DNA of 64,000 nt from Takifugu bimaculatus. Taxonomy: Eukaryota > Chordata > Actinopteri > Tetraodontiformes > Tetraodontidae. The notes under the pieces are model-generated. The model did no database searches and was not told where the DNA came from. It was given only the letters and a program-made list of their open reading frames with translations. The translations under genes were made by a program, and so were the position numbers. The stretch covers positions 2,448,011 to 2,512,010 of the forward strand of contig CP034990.1 of NCBI GenBank assembly GCA_004026145.2, given 5' to 3'. Positions 11,946-21,680 of the stretch are shown piece after piece (position 1 is the stretch's first letter; every line of letters starts with the position of its first letter).

Positions 11946-12582
11946 GTTTTCTGCGTTAGTGTTTCACCTATTGGCAAATGTGGCAGTGAGTGACAGCGCT
12001 GCCTGGCTTTGAGTGACAAGCCCCGCCCCCTCGCGCGCCACAGGAAATGATGTGCCGCCTCTTCTTCTTCTACACAAAAACAACAGACTCTAAAACTCCC
12101 TGGTAGAAACACACCTCGTTCGACGATCCGGAACCAAAATCCGAACCTTCACCGTGGACGTCGACATCTATTTGACTAACGTGGATGAAGGGAAACTAAT
12201 CTTCTCCCTCCCTACCTTCGTTAGCTCTGTTCGTCCTGTTGCTGGCTGCCATTAACCACGCCAGAATCGGTGTATTTAGAGAAAGAGAGGACGGGAGAGG
12301 AGAGTTTGGCTGGAGTGGAGAGGAGAGCAGCTGGGCACGGCTAACAGGGAATGATAATGACCTCAGAAATCTGCTGGTCGCTCCACAACAATAGGGCGCT
12401 CAGTCGCCTGGAAAATTGTGTTCATCAGCGAGCTCTGCTCACTTACTAATTGACATTGCCAAATATTTTAAGAACAATTGGAATGTGGCAGGGGGAGAGA
12501 GTTCAAAAAAAAAAAGAAAAAAAAAGCTCAGAGATCTTAATCCCTGGATTTAATCCCTCCCTCACTTTCCACCCTTTTTGTG

Positions 12583-12598
12583 CCCCCCCCCCCCCCCC
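12583..12598. repeat. Poly(C) tract, 16 nt
   Basis: Sixteen C residues, flanked on both sides by A-rich stretches near 12505-12527 and 12635-12652. Confidence 0.95.
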
Positions 12599-12846
12599 TT
12601 GCTGTCTCTCCCTTCTCTTTTGTGGTACACAACTTAAAAAAAACAAAAAAAAAGGCCTCCAAAAAATGTTATGTCACTTTCAGCAATGTGATGTTGACAC
12701 AAAAGGTTTTTATGTGACCTGTCAGAGGGGTTAACGGGGGGGGGGCAGGAGCGTGTGGAGGACCAGAGAAGGAATAAAAAACAGGCAAGCCAGAGACGAC
12801 CGAGTCAGGCTGGACCAGCAGAGGGGAGCACCATTACGCCATAACT

Positions 12847-12869
12847 GGGGGGGGGGGGGGGGGGGGGGG
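12847..12869. repeat. Poly(G) tract, 23 nt
   Basis: The longest G/C homopolymer in the window, 23 uninterrupted G residues. Confidence 0.95.
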
Positions 12870-14859
12870 TTAAAAGGATAAATAGTGGACAGTTGGACTT
12901 AAAGCATGTGTATTCCTGAATCTACCTCTGCTGCCTCATGGTCCTGACGCATCCGTTCCCGGACCAACAGGCCGGCCTCATTTCTCAGGAATCCCACATT
13001 GATGGAATCACACAGCTGTCACCAAATAGGAAAAAGGCCCCCCCGGCATTCCCCCCCCGCCGCTCTCCGACCACCCCGATCCGCTGTTAAAGACGCTAAA
13101 ATACACATATATCAGGGCAGGAGCGACCCGGAAAACCGGCAGAGAGTTTGGGAAGTGGCTTGCTCAGGAAGAAGCGAGTGCTTCTGGGTCTGAGCGTCCA
13201 GCGCTGATTTATATCCTTGTTTTCCTCTCCCTCTTTTCGGCCTCAGCCACTTTGTTTTCCCCCAGTGGCAGCGCGGAGCTCCATTCCCGAGTCACCTTCT
13301 TCTTCTTCTTCTTCTCTCTCCCAGCTGCGTTTAAGCAATGACACTGAAGAAGATAGCTTGTTGATGTATTAGGAATATTAATATGCAAACACACTACCTG
13401 ACAGAGTAAGGCAGCCTTCTGTTATGGAAAGATAAATATTATGTTTTAATTATAAAAACATAAAAAAGAATGGGGTGGGGGGGTGTGCACGCGCGTGTGC
13501 GTGTGTGTGTAATGGAAAGCTATGTTTTGGCAAAGATTTAGAGCTGGGAAGAGCGGACGGAATAATGTGATGCTGTTTACTGAAGAATGTGATGTCCTGT
13601 CATCTCTGCTCTCTCTCTCCCTTTTGGGTCGTCCACGTCTCTCTCTTCTTTTCATAATCTCTCCTTTACTGTCTCAACAGTCCATTTTTCCTTTTTCACC
13701 CCCCCGCCGCCCCCCTGTCCTGGCTCGGTAACAAAGCAGGGAATCCTAACACGATCATTAAGACATAAAACAGGCTGATAAATGTTTCATAAGGACGAGG
13801 CCGGCCACTGATAGCCACCCAGGAATACCGAGGAGCAAACGGAGGCTCGCCGTCCTCCCCCTGATCAAACACACTCTTTGGAATAAAATTGGAATTTTAA
13901 AATATCTAAAAAGACACGGCTAATTCCCACTATGGGTAATATTTACAAATTGAGTCTGAGAGACTGGTTGGGAGAGAAGCGGTCCGGAAGAGCGGAAGGC
14001 TGGAATCAAATGAACTGCGCGAGGAATAAGAGGCAGAAGAACAGAGAAATAAATTGGCCTTTTTATTGTGCAAGCGTGTACAAAAATACTAAGTCTGCAT
14101 TTATCCGAGACGTGTCAATCAGCGTGGCACACTGACAATTAGTGTGTTTGAATGGAACTTTTATCATTTAGCAGACACCAGAGTCCTGACCTACTGTACA
14201 AAAATACCGCTTAGGGAATGAATGTGCCTGTAGCACAATGACTGTCTATTTAAGTTTGGTGACACATAAAAAATACAGATATGACAGACTCTTTCCAGTG
14301 GGGGGAGGGGGGAGGGGGTCAGGTTTTGGTAACCACTGAGTTCTCTGATTATAGAGAAGAGAAGAATAGTGGGGGTGGGGGGGTGGTGAAAGAGGATGGA
14401 TGTCAATTACAAAGGAAAAGTAATTTATGCAGAGAGGAAATGGGGGGGGGGAAACAACAGAAGACATTATTCATTATTTTTAATGCATATTTCACACCCA
14501 TTTATTTTGGCGCATATGCTAAATGTGTCGCTGTGTAAGATAGCGAGAACACGGAGGGGGGGGGGGGGGTGTTATTTATCTCACGAGGTTAATAAATGCT
14601 TCATATATATGTAAAAAGACACCATCCGGGATGAGCCGGGCCGCGTTTATTCGCCTCTGACGGCGTGGACGGACGTGGCGCCAGCTTCAGGGACAAAAAA
14701 AAGTCCCAAATTTGGATCAGAATTGAATAATAATCATTTCAAAACATCTTTAGATCTTTGCCACCAGAGCACGACGTCTTCAGGATAATTAACAAACCTT
14801 GTACTACAGTGTGGGAATGTAATCTAGTAAGCACCCCCCCCCCCCCTTCCATAAGTTTA

Positions 14860-15190
14860 ATGTAAAACCCACAGACTGCTATTATCACTATTGACTCAAC
14901 TTTGCCTCCTGTATCGGTTTGTCAGCGTGCACGTTCATGGCAGCATCGAGCTCAGCGCTACTTTATTCCTATTAATGACACAGTAATTATATTGTAACAG
15001 TTTGTCCACATATGTAATTACTCCCCCATTGCATCGTTGCAATTAGATGAATATCCACGCTTTATAACCTAAGGCGTCAAGTTGGCAAATCCAATTTAAT
15101 TTGTATGAGCATTTTGCTGCCTGTTTGAGCCGTGCTAAAGACCAGGGATATGCGGGCTAATCCTTGCCATTTTAAAATGGTCTTCCCCTT
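14860..15190. promoter_or_regulatory. Candidate conserved non-coding element (intronic)
   Basis: About 330 bp of AT-rich unique sequence with ATTACTCCCCCATTGCATCG, GCAATTAGATGAATATCC and AATCCAATTTAATTTG. It holds multiple ATTA/TAAT cores and no simple repeats. Its texture matches vertebrate developmental enhancers, but no conservation data are available. Confidence 0.38.
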
Positions 15191-15539
15191 TAAAGAAAAT
15201 AAATGTAGTCATGGGGAGGAATCTCAGGAGGGAAGGAGAGCGGAATCCTAAAGAAGAGCAGCCAAGAGGTGGGAGTGGGCGCTAAGCATGTTGGGAAGGT
15301 TGTAAACGTACGTGTAAAGAGGACTTCTGCCGCTTTAGGCCTTACACGCTCGCAACAAAATCCTATTTTTACGCACCCGCGCGCGCTTAAGCTACATGGC
15401 GGGAAGAAGAATGAGCGACGCTATCTGGCACTGAGGATTTCCACTGGTTGGTTACTGGTGTGAAGGAGCATTAAAGCCTGAGATGTGACTGGATGGAGTC
15501 ACATGATCTGCATCTACCTGTTGCTCAACATTCCTCATG

Positions 15540-16030
15540 GCGCTGCCGCCGACGTCAGCCCGGGAACGGCAGCGGGAAGCATGGAAGTATGTGTGTAGCC
15601 GTGCGGCGGCCGCTTCCTGCTCAGGCACGCGCGGTCGGGCGTGCACGGTTCATTCAGTGGCACACAACAAGAGAAAAAGCACGACACCTTCGTCGACGTG
15701 AGACGCAGACACTTTTTTTTTTCCTCATCGCACGTCAAAGCTTCTAATTCGAGAGTCCCCGCGCGCCGATCGGGAATAACGTTGTGAAGAAACATGCTTG
15801 TGTCAAGACTCTTCCTCCCCCGTTAGCCATTGTTTGAGCTCGTGCGAGTCTTTTCCACGTTCACGTGCGCTCCTGCGGCCTGTCCCACGTGGAGGCGACG
15901 GCCTGGACCGTCGCGTGACGGCAGCAGCGGGAAAAACGCGACCCGAGGAACGCCGGCTCGCCACTATTCTAATCCTGGCGTGACACACCTGTGCACGGCC
16001 CCGCCCCCGCGCGCGCGCACGCAGACGGTT
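15540..16030. promoter_or_regulatory. CpG-dense segment (intronic)
   Basis: CpG is frequent across this 490 bp (for example CGCGCGGTCGGGCGTGC and CCGCGCGCCGATCGGG, and the CGCGCGCGCACGC near 16010). It sits about 1.3 kb downstream of the coding exon in the sense of ZNF536 transcription. It could be an intragenic CpG island or an alternative or antisense promoter. No core promoter element is clear. Confidence 0.22.
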
Positions 16031-16192
16031 CAACACCTGGAGCGAACGCAGAGCTGTTTGAAAACCGATAGGTGATTTTCTTCGCTCAAGGTCGCCAATA
16101 ATCAGATTAATTCCCGCGCTGCGTCTTCTACGCGACGTCTGGAAGGAGAGCGACCTTCTCGACCTCAAACATCTTTAAAACGTCCTTGTTTC

Positions 16193-16230
16193 AAATAGTT
16201 ACTGACGGATTTATCCATCAGTAACTATTT
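16193..16230. repeat. Near-perfect 17-bp inverted repeat with 4-nt loop
   Basis: Arms 16193-16209 and 16214-16230 are complementary over 17 bp except for one position (16206 against 16217), around the loop TTTA. In a minus-strand transcript the one imperfect pair becomes a G-U wobble, so the ZNF536 pre-mRNA could form a fully paired 17-bp stem here. The stem is shorter than in a typical microRNA precursor. Confidence 0.85.
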
Positions 16231-16324
16231 TAATCCGTTTCTCTCCCCGTTTTTGTAAACCAAGCACAGCCGAACTGTTGGAATGGCGCACGCTAAACCC
16301 ATCAGATTGAAAGTCCTTGAGTCT

Positions 16325-16395
16325 GGAGAGAGAGAGAGAGAGTGAGCGAGAGAGGGAGATGGAGAGGGAGAGAGAGCGAGCGAGAGAGAGGGAGA
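16325..16395. repeat. (GA)n-rich polypurine tract
   Basis: About 70 bp of imperfect GA repeats with GAGC and GGGA variants on the + strand, which is polypyrimidine in the ZNF536 transcript. Confidence 0.93.
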
Positions 16396-16439
16396 AACTT
16401 CCAGCATTAAAATGCAGAAGATAATTACATCTGCAACAC

Positions 16440-16870
16440 CCCCACCCTGTTGAGAAAGTGTTATGTTTAATAGTCTCTATACAGAAAATAGGTTTTTATC
16501 TCACTCTCATTTTCATTAATTCCTAATTGAGGTGGGGGTTGTCTGTTATTATTTCTTAGATTAAAATAAACATAGCCTGTCCCATGTTCAAACCCATCAC
16601 ACTACACGGGCATGATAAGGACTTCATGCCTCTGTGAATAAATAAACAATTCCATCTCCACTGGTGGAATTAAGTTGCTTACAGCCTTAAGCTAAGCCAC
16701 TTTGATTTATATTTCCATTTATTTATATATTTTCTCAAAAGACTTAAAAGCACATCGTCGCTTTTGCAAATGAAGTTCGCCGTTTTTTGACCTGCTTTAT
16801 ATGTATATCTTTAATTAGCGCCTTGTTTAGCTTAAACCGACTGATTATCGCGTATTCGTGACCTAATTAC
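16440..16870. promoter_or_regulatory. Candidate conserved non-coding element close to the coding exon
   Basis: About 430 bp of AT-rich unique sequence. Motif-like stretches include TTTTCATTAATTCCTAATTG, TTGATTTATATTTCC, CTTTAATTAGCGCC and GACCTAATTACGG. It carries the second exact copy of the 16-mer at 16675-16690. It lies 0.5-0.9 kb inside the intron after the first coding exon. Regulatory function is inferred from texture and position. Confidence 0.4.
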
Positions 16871-17168
16871 GGCGCGCGCTTCTTAACGTCGGCGTCGCGC
16901 CCTGAGGAGCGAAGCGAAAGTTACCTTTAAAAACTTGTGTAATCATTAGCGACGAGCCTCCCTTAATCCCAATAAACATACACTTATCGGGCCGCGGCCG
17001 GCCTGCCGGAGCGGGCGGGGGAGGGGGGAGCTGGGATTTGGCATTTTTATTAAACACATGTATTAATTGCCGTGGTTAAACGGAGTGCAGCCCTGTGCTC
17101 GCTGCCTTTACTCACACTCCACCGACATGAGACATTTCAGAGGGCGTTTTACCACACAGCAACCAGGA

Positions 17169-17200
<32 letters not shown>

Positions 17201-17209
17201 TGTGTGTGT
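17169..17209. repeat. (GT)n microsatellite next to the exon
   Basis: About 20 GT units with one TTT interruption, only 115 bp inside the intron beyond the ZNF536 donor. Confidence 0.95.
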
Positions 17210-17323
17210 TGAACAACAACAGTCGCAGAGGCGTCAACAGTGTTGACTCGTTTATCTGAAGGTAAAATACGGTGCTAAAGGACGCGAAAAACACACTTTA
17301 GTCATTGATTCTCTTGGGTTTGT

Positions 17324-17329
17324 CCTCAC
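17324..17329 (-). other. 5' splice donor of the first ZNF536 coding exon
   Basis: On the minus strand the sequence reads TCTTCAG|GTGAGG, a strong donor. It directly follows the codons for the conserved PHPSSPSS segment. It splits a codon after its first base (phase 1, once the upstream frame change is allowed for). Reading on into the intron meets a stop within a dozen codons. Confidence 0.9.
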
Positions 17330-19608
17330 CTGAAGATGGCGAGGAGGGATGCGGGCTGTCGTCCTGGACGCTTCCCGTCTGGGAGTGTCCCCCTCCAGCT
17401 CCGCTCTCTTCCGTCACGTTGGATGAACCGGGGGTGGTGGAGCGGCTGATGGACTGGGACTCGGGGTCGCTGGCAGATCCCCTGCGTTCGTCCAAACCCT
17501 GCTGCTGGAAGGCTTCTTCCAGGTTTCTCCTGTCCTTGCCGTGGACTCGAGAGTGGACAATCATCTGATGGTAGGTTTTGAAGAAGCGTCCACAGTCGGG
17601 GCATTCTGAAGGCTTCTCCTTCATGCCAGAGAGGTTGTAGTCAAGGTTTGGGCTTCCCAAGCCGGCTATGGCTCCGGGAGCCTCGGCTGCCGCTGTGGTG
17701 TGACATAACATCACGGTGGCCTTCGAATCCTCTTCCATCCTCCTTCAAGGACAATATTGTCCCGCCAGCAGCCTTGGATCCCTGCAAGGCCTCTGCAAAT
17801 TGCTTCTGCTTGGAGCTATCACTGGAAGCAATCATAGAATACTCTTGCTTGTCCTTGGAGAGGGAGGCCAGAGAACCAACACCACCCATATCCTCTTCCT
17901 GACCCGTCGGTAGAGGATGCTGCTGCTGCTCTTTTGGCATGAATGCCCTGTCCATGGCCATACCTCGAGCCATTATCTGCCAGGCCTGGTAGCTATTGAG
18001 GGAGTCCATCTCAGCCACCTTTGCCGCGGCCTGAAGGCGCTCCATGCAGCTCGACTTGAGCGGCGGCAGGAGACTGAGGCAGCCCAGGAGGGAGCGTTTT
18101 TCATTTTCGCCGAGCCCGTGGCTCATGCTTCCCGCCATCGGTCCCAGGAGCTTTCCCAGCATTTCCTTTTCCTTCATGGCTATCCCTGCTTTAGCTAACA
18201 TTTGGTGCTGCTCAGTCAGGCTCTGCTTGTCCGGAGAGAGGAAGCCTCCCTGGAGACTGGAGATGTAGCGGGAGTAAAGGTTGGCATGAGCTTCTTGGGC
18301 CAGATTGCTCATGCTATTGACGGCAGCCATGTCTTGCTCGGTGGGCTGCTGCGGCTTGCTTTTGATGGCCAGCTTGTTCAGATGCACCTTCATGTGGTTC
18401 TTGAGAAACCAGGGTTCCTTAAAGCGACGGCCACAGATCTGACAGCAGTGTTCAAAGGAATCTTTGTGCTTACGCATGTGGCCTTTGAGGAACCAAGCTT
18501 GGCTGAACACCTGGCCGCACACGTCGCAGCGAAACTCGTTGGCTATCTGCACGTCGCCGAATCCTGCCGTACCTTGGCCCGTTGTGGTCTCTGCCGTGAT
18601 GTGGGCCTTCTCCACGTGGCTAATCAGCTCCTCCTCCTGGGAGGCGGCAAACTCACACAGGGTACATTTGTAGGGCTTGTGGAGTATACGTATGTGGCGG
18701 TCCAGCTCTTCTCGCTTCTTGAACTTGCCTTTGCAGAAGGTGCAGCGGAATCCCGAGGTTTGGTTCAGAGACTGGTCATCCTGGGCTCCCGTTGGTTTGG
18801 GCGAGGAGGAAGGCTGGGAAACTGTGTCTGGAGTGACGTGGCCAGAGGGGGGGAGGATGCCACAGACGGAGCCTATCTGCGGATGATGGGTGTTGGAGCT
18901 GCTGCTGTTGAGGCCCAAGTGGGGCGTCTGAGCTGTCTGCAGGGTTCCACTTCCTCTCATCTGCTTGTCCCTCAGGATCGCCCTCTCCTCCAGCTCATGC
19001 AGGAGTCTGTTCTCCTCTCTGACGCGACCGCGGCCCTTACCCAGACTGCCCAGCTTGTGCGTACGGAGGTGGATCTTCAGGTTGCCTTTTTGTGCTGCGC
19101 GGTGGTCACAGTAGGGACACTTGAAGGGCTTCTCGCCCGTGTGCGTGCGCATGTGCAACGACAGGATGCTGTTGAAACGGAAGCGCTTGCCGCACAACGG
19201 ACAGGGGTACTTTCGGTTCTTGCGGGCATCGTCTTCGATGTCGTTCATCTTGGACATGATGCCTAAATTCTGGCCGTTGAGAAACTGCTGCAGATCAACG
19301 CGGCCGTTCAAGCCGCTCAATGCTCCCGCGTCCAGATCCCGGTTGAGGGGGTTAGCTAACAGCGCCATCTGACTGCTAATGGACTGGCTGGCGAGGGCCG
19401 CATGGTGGCTCTTCTCGTCCAAAGGCGTGGCTGCCTTCTCTTCGGGGATCTGCTGTGGGCGATGCAGGTCGGGAAAGGCGTGTCCGAGCTGGGCCGTGAG
19501 CTGGTGGAGCTTTTGACTGATGGGGTAGCGGCCGTTCAACACCGCGCTGCTCAGATGGGCATCCGCAGTGGGCGATGACACGCCGAGACACAAACTGGAG
19601 TCCTCCAT
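17330..19608 (-). CDS. znf536: Zinc finger protein 536, first coding exon (partial; one frame change)
   Basis: ZNF536 is a nuclear C2H2 zinc-finger repressor expressed in the nervous system. It is known to restrain retinoic-acid-driven neuronal differentiation. The start MEDSSLCLGVSS matches the family N-terminus and follows a splice acceptor by one base. Residues 100-130 hold the conserved segment with GRVDLQQFLNGQNLGIMSK. C2H2 fingers lie at about 134-156, 162-184, 287-310, 315-336, 359-381 and 387-409. After finger 2 comes the conserved basic stretch GKGRGRVREENRLLHELEER, and a later conserved segment contains LKSSCMERLQAAAK. At about residue 637 (near 17660-17705) the reading moves by one base. 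The first frame ends at a stop at 17641, while the homology continues in the other frame with NLDYNLSGMKEKPSECPDCG (finger 7) and RSTTPGSSNVTEESG, down to the donor. One extra base, or two missing, explains it. This may be a sequence error or a real lesion. Later exons lie outside the window to the left. Confidence 0.96.
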
Positions 19609-19645
19609 TCTGCAAGGTCAGAGCGAGAGGACGGGTTAGAATCGA
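19609..19645 (-). other. 3' splice acceptor before the ZNF536 start codon
   Basis: On the minus strand the sequence has a branch-point-like TTCTAAC, then a pyrimidine-rich stretch ending CTGACCTTGCAG, then A and the ATG. The exon therefore begins one base before the start codon at 19609. This shows that at least one upstream non-coding 5' exon exists, somewhere to the right. Confidence 0.8.
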
Positions 19646-19789
19646 CGGGAACGTTCCTGAGCCCCGGGCCGAGCACACGGAAATAACACGCGAAGCAAAG
19701 GTCTGGAGGAACGCGGCGACTCCTCGGAACTTTTTTTCTTTTTTTTAACGCGGCAACATTTTGGGTGAAATAATTACTCTGCAAACACG

Positions 19790-20120
19790 GCGAGCGCTGT
19801 ATAATTAAGCTACTTGTGCCCGTTCTATCAGAATTCCACCAATTACACGCCTTAATGAAACGCAATGACGGCATTGTTCGCAAGCCACAACAATACTGCA
19901 ATTATGAAATTAACAATAGCACTTAAAACCAAGGGGTTATTCCAGTAAACACAACATTCTTATCGAGTTGACACGACACGTCCTGGCACAACATTCCATT
20001 AGAGAGTGGCACTACATTTGATGTGAATCACTCTGCTCTCCCTGTCCTCTCCCCCCGTTCTGCTGAGTCTCTTATGTCACAAAAGTTTCGGTTTGTTTTT
20101 AATTGGCTCTATTGAAATGC
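19790..20120. promoter_or_regulatory. Candidate regulatory block just upstream of the coding exon
   Basis: AT-rich, repeat-free sequence with TATAATTAAGC, ACCAATTACACGCCTTAATG, ATTATGAAATTAACAATAG and AACAATAC, giving several ATTA cores and SOX-like ACAAT motifs. It lies about 0.2-0.5 kb upstream of the splice acceptor, so it is intronic if the 5' exon is farther right. Composition-based call only. Confidence 0.33.
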
Positions 20121-21059
20121 TCGCTAATGCAATTTAAGACAGGATCCGCTCAAACGTGTAGTCTGAAGGCTGCAGGAGGCAGAAGGTCACACCTCTAGAG
20201 CAGATGTTATGGCAGCTTTGTGATAATATCACGAGATTCCAAATGTGCTTTACTGTCATTGAATAGATTCACATGTGCAACATCGGTAAACAAAGGAGAA
20301 AAGCAACAAAGTAACCCCGGTCTGAATGCAGATCCATCTGCGCTCCAGATGGAGGCCTGAACATCCATCTCCATAGCTGCTTTTACTGCTGGCAGGGGTC
20401 ACACCCTCAGAAACAATAAGCACCGTTCTGCTTTGGTCAACAAAATATTGTATAATATCTCATTAAGCTGATTAGCATGCTGCCTAGTAACAGCGGCCGC
20501 CGCCGTTTTATAACACACCATTTTAATCGTTCAGAACCCCCGTTCGCAGAGATGCGGACCAAGGGCTTTAGATAAGCTGACGTTTAAGAGAAACCGGGCC
20601 CATCTGAGTCTGGGTAGGCCCAAACCGGGCAGCGCGGCCACGCTGAATACGTGCACGCACGTGCGGGACCCCGCCGTACTCAGGCTTTGTTGCTTGCTCC
20701 ACCTACGGTGTGTTTCTAAAGCAAAGAGCACTTGAGAGGGTGAAAGGCGCGTTTGTTTCCTCGCTGGTTGGGATGGTTTAACTGGCTTCAGTAGGAGGTG
20801 AGTGGACATAAGGGGACCCTGTTCTTTGAGCCCCCCCCGCCCCTCCAACTCACTGCTGCTGGGGGATTCTTATCTCGGGGACATGAATTCTACACTGTGA
20901 CCATTTGTCACTTTGCATTAAAGGAATGTGACCCTTATGGGGCGCTATTTGAATTCCCTTTCCTTTGTTTTTAACGGCCGAGCGTCGGAGGTCGTTTCAG
21001 CAAACTCACGGGTGACCTAACGAGGCCGCTTCGTCACCTTGGTCGTGCAAACCAAAGGC

Positions 21060-21500
21060 TGCTATATTTAAATAAAATAGATGATTATCGCGGATACACA
21101 CACACATTGTCTGTTTTTATTTTGTTGCGCGGAAATAACGACGGAATCTCTGATAGTCTCCTTTGAATCGCTTTGGTTTTAAATTATATTTATGTGACAC
21201 CCCGTTTTCCATCAGGAGGCGCGCTTCCATTGGAGGAGTCCTTATTTGAATGGACCCCTTTTTACGGAGGCAGCTGCCTTTTGGAATCGAAATCTGTGAT
21301 TTAAACTAGGCTGATGAGCTGTTGCTCATTTGGGGAGATAGCAGCTTGCCCTTTTCTCCAATTTGATTTCTGCCTTTATCTTTTAACGTATAACAAAGGC
21401 AGATAGACAATAGAATACTGTGAAATGAACTGAGGAATTCAGTTTGTGTTTTTTACAAACGTATCCTGGCTGACGAGTGTATGCAAATGAGCCACATTAA
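21060..21500. promoter_or_regulatory. Candidate conserved non-coding element
   Basis: AT-rich unique block. It includes TTTAAATAAAATAGATGATT, a CTTTGAATCGCTTTGG run, GATGAGCTGTTGCTCATTTG, AACAAAGGCAGATAGACAAT (SOX-like) and a perfect octamer ATGCAAAT at 21481-21488. Only a short CACACA interruption is present near 21098. Regulatory role is inferred. Confidence 0.35.
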
Positions 21501-21629
21501 TATGCTCGCCTTGCTCCCGAGTCATTTTATATTTTTCCCCCTGATTAAAAAGGACATTTCTTATGTGACATCCCCCCTCTGCTCATATCAACACACATGC
21601 ATTCAGAATACAAGCAAATCCAAAGACAG

Positions 21630-21634
<5 letters not shown>

Positions 21635-21676
<42 letters not shown>
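21635..21676. repeat. (CA)n microsatellite
   Basis: About 21 uninterrupted CA units. Confidence 0.95.

Positions 21677-21680
<4 letters not shown>

Larger units (their letters stand above)
906..17323 (-). other. ZNF536 intron (non-coding), at least 16.4 kb in the window
   Basis: No exon is recognisable here. In particular, the next ZNF536 zinc fingers (motifs like CPYCGKTFRTSHHLKVH in the family) appear in no minus-strand frame, so the intron opened by the donor at 17329 runs past the left edge. The stretch holds (CA)n arrays at 1891-1912, 2869-2907, 7044-7067 and 10786-10806. It has G or C runs at 2073-2092, 6288-6306, 7925-7942, 12583-12598, 12847-12869 and 14556-14569, and GA/CT tracts at 10766, 11471 and 16325. 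AT-rich blocks listed separately could be regulatory. The remainder is unremarkable unique-looking sequence. Confidence 0.75.

Noticed and set aside
16193..16230. MicroRNA precursor
   Set aside because: The stem is only 17 bp with a 4-nt loop. Typical precursors have about 22-bp mature arms and longer stems with larger loops.
17641..17740. Programmed ribosomal frameshift in ZNF536
   Set aside because: No slippery heptamer or downstream pseudoknot-like sequence is apparent, and the ZNF536 family is not known to use frameshifting. A sequence error or mutation is simpler.
18202..19266. 354-codon open frame on the + strand across the ZNF536 exon
   Set aside because: It is the antisense shadow of a long, GC-rich coding exon. 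The minus strand carries clear zinc fingers and splice sites, and the + frame shows no domain.
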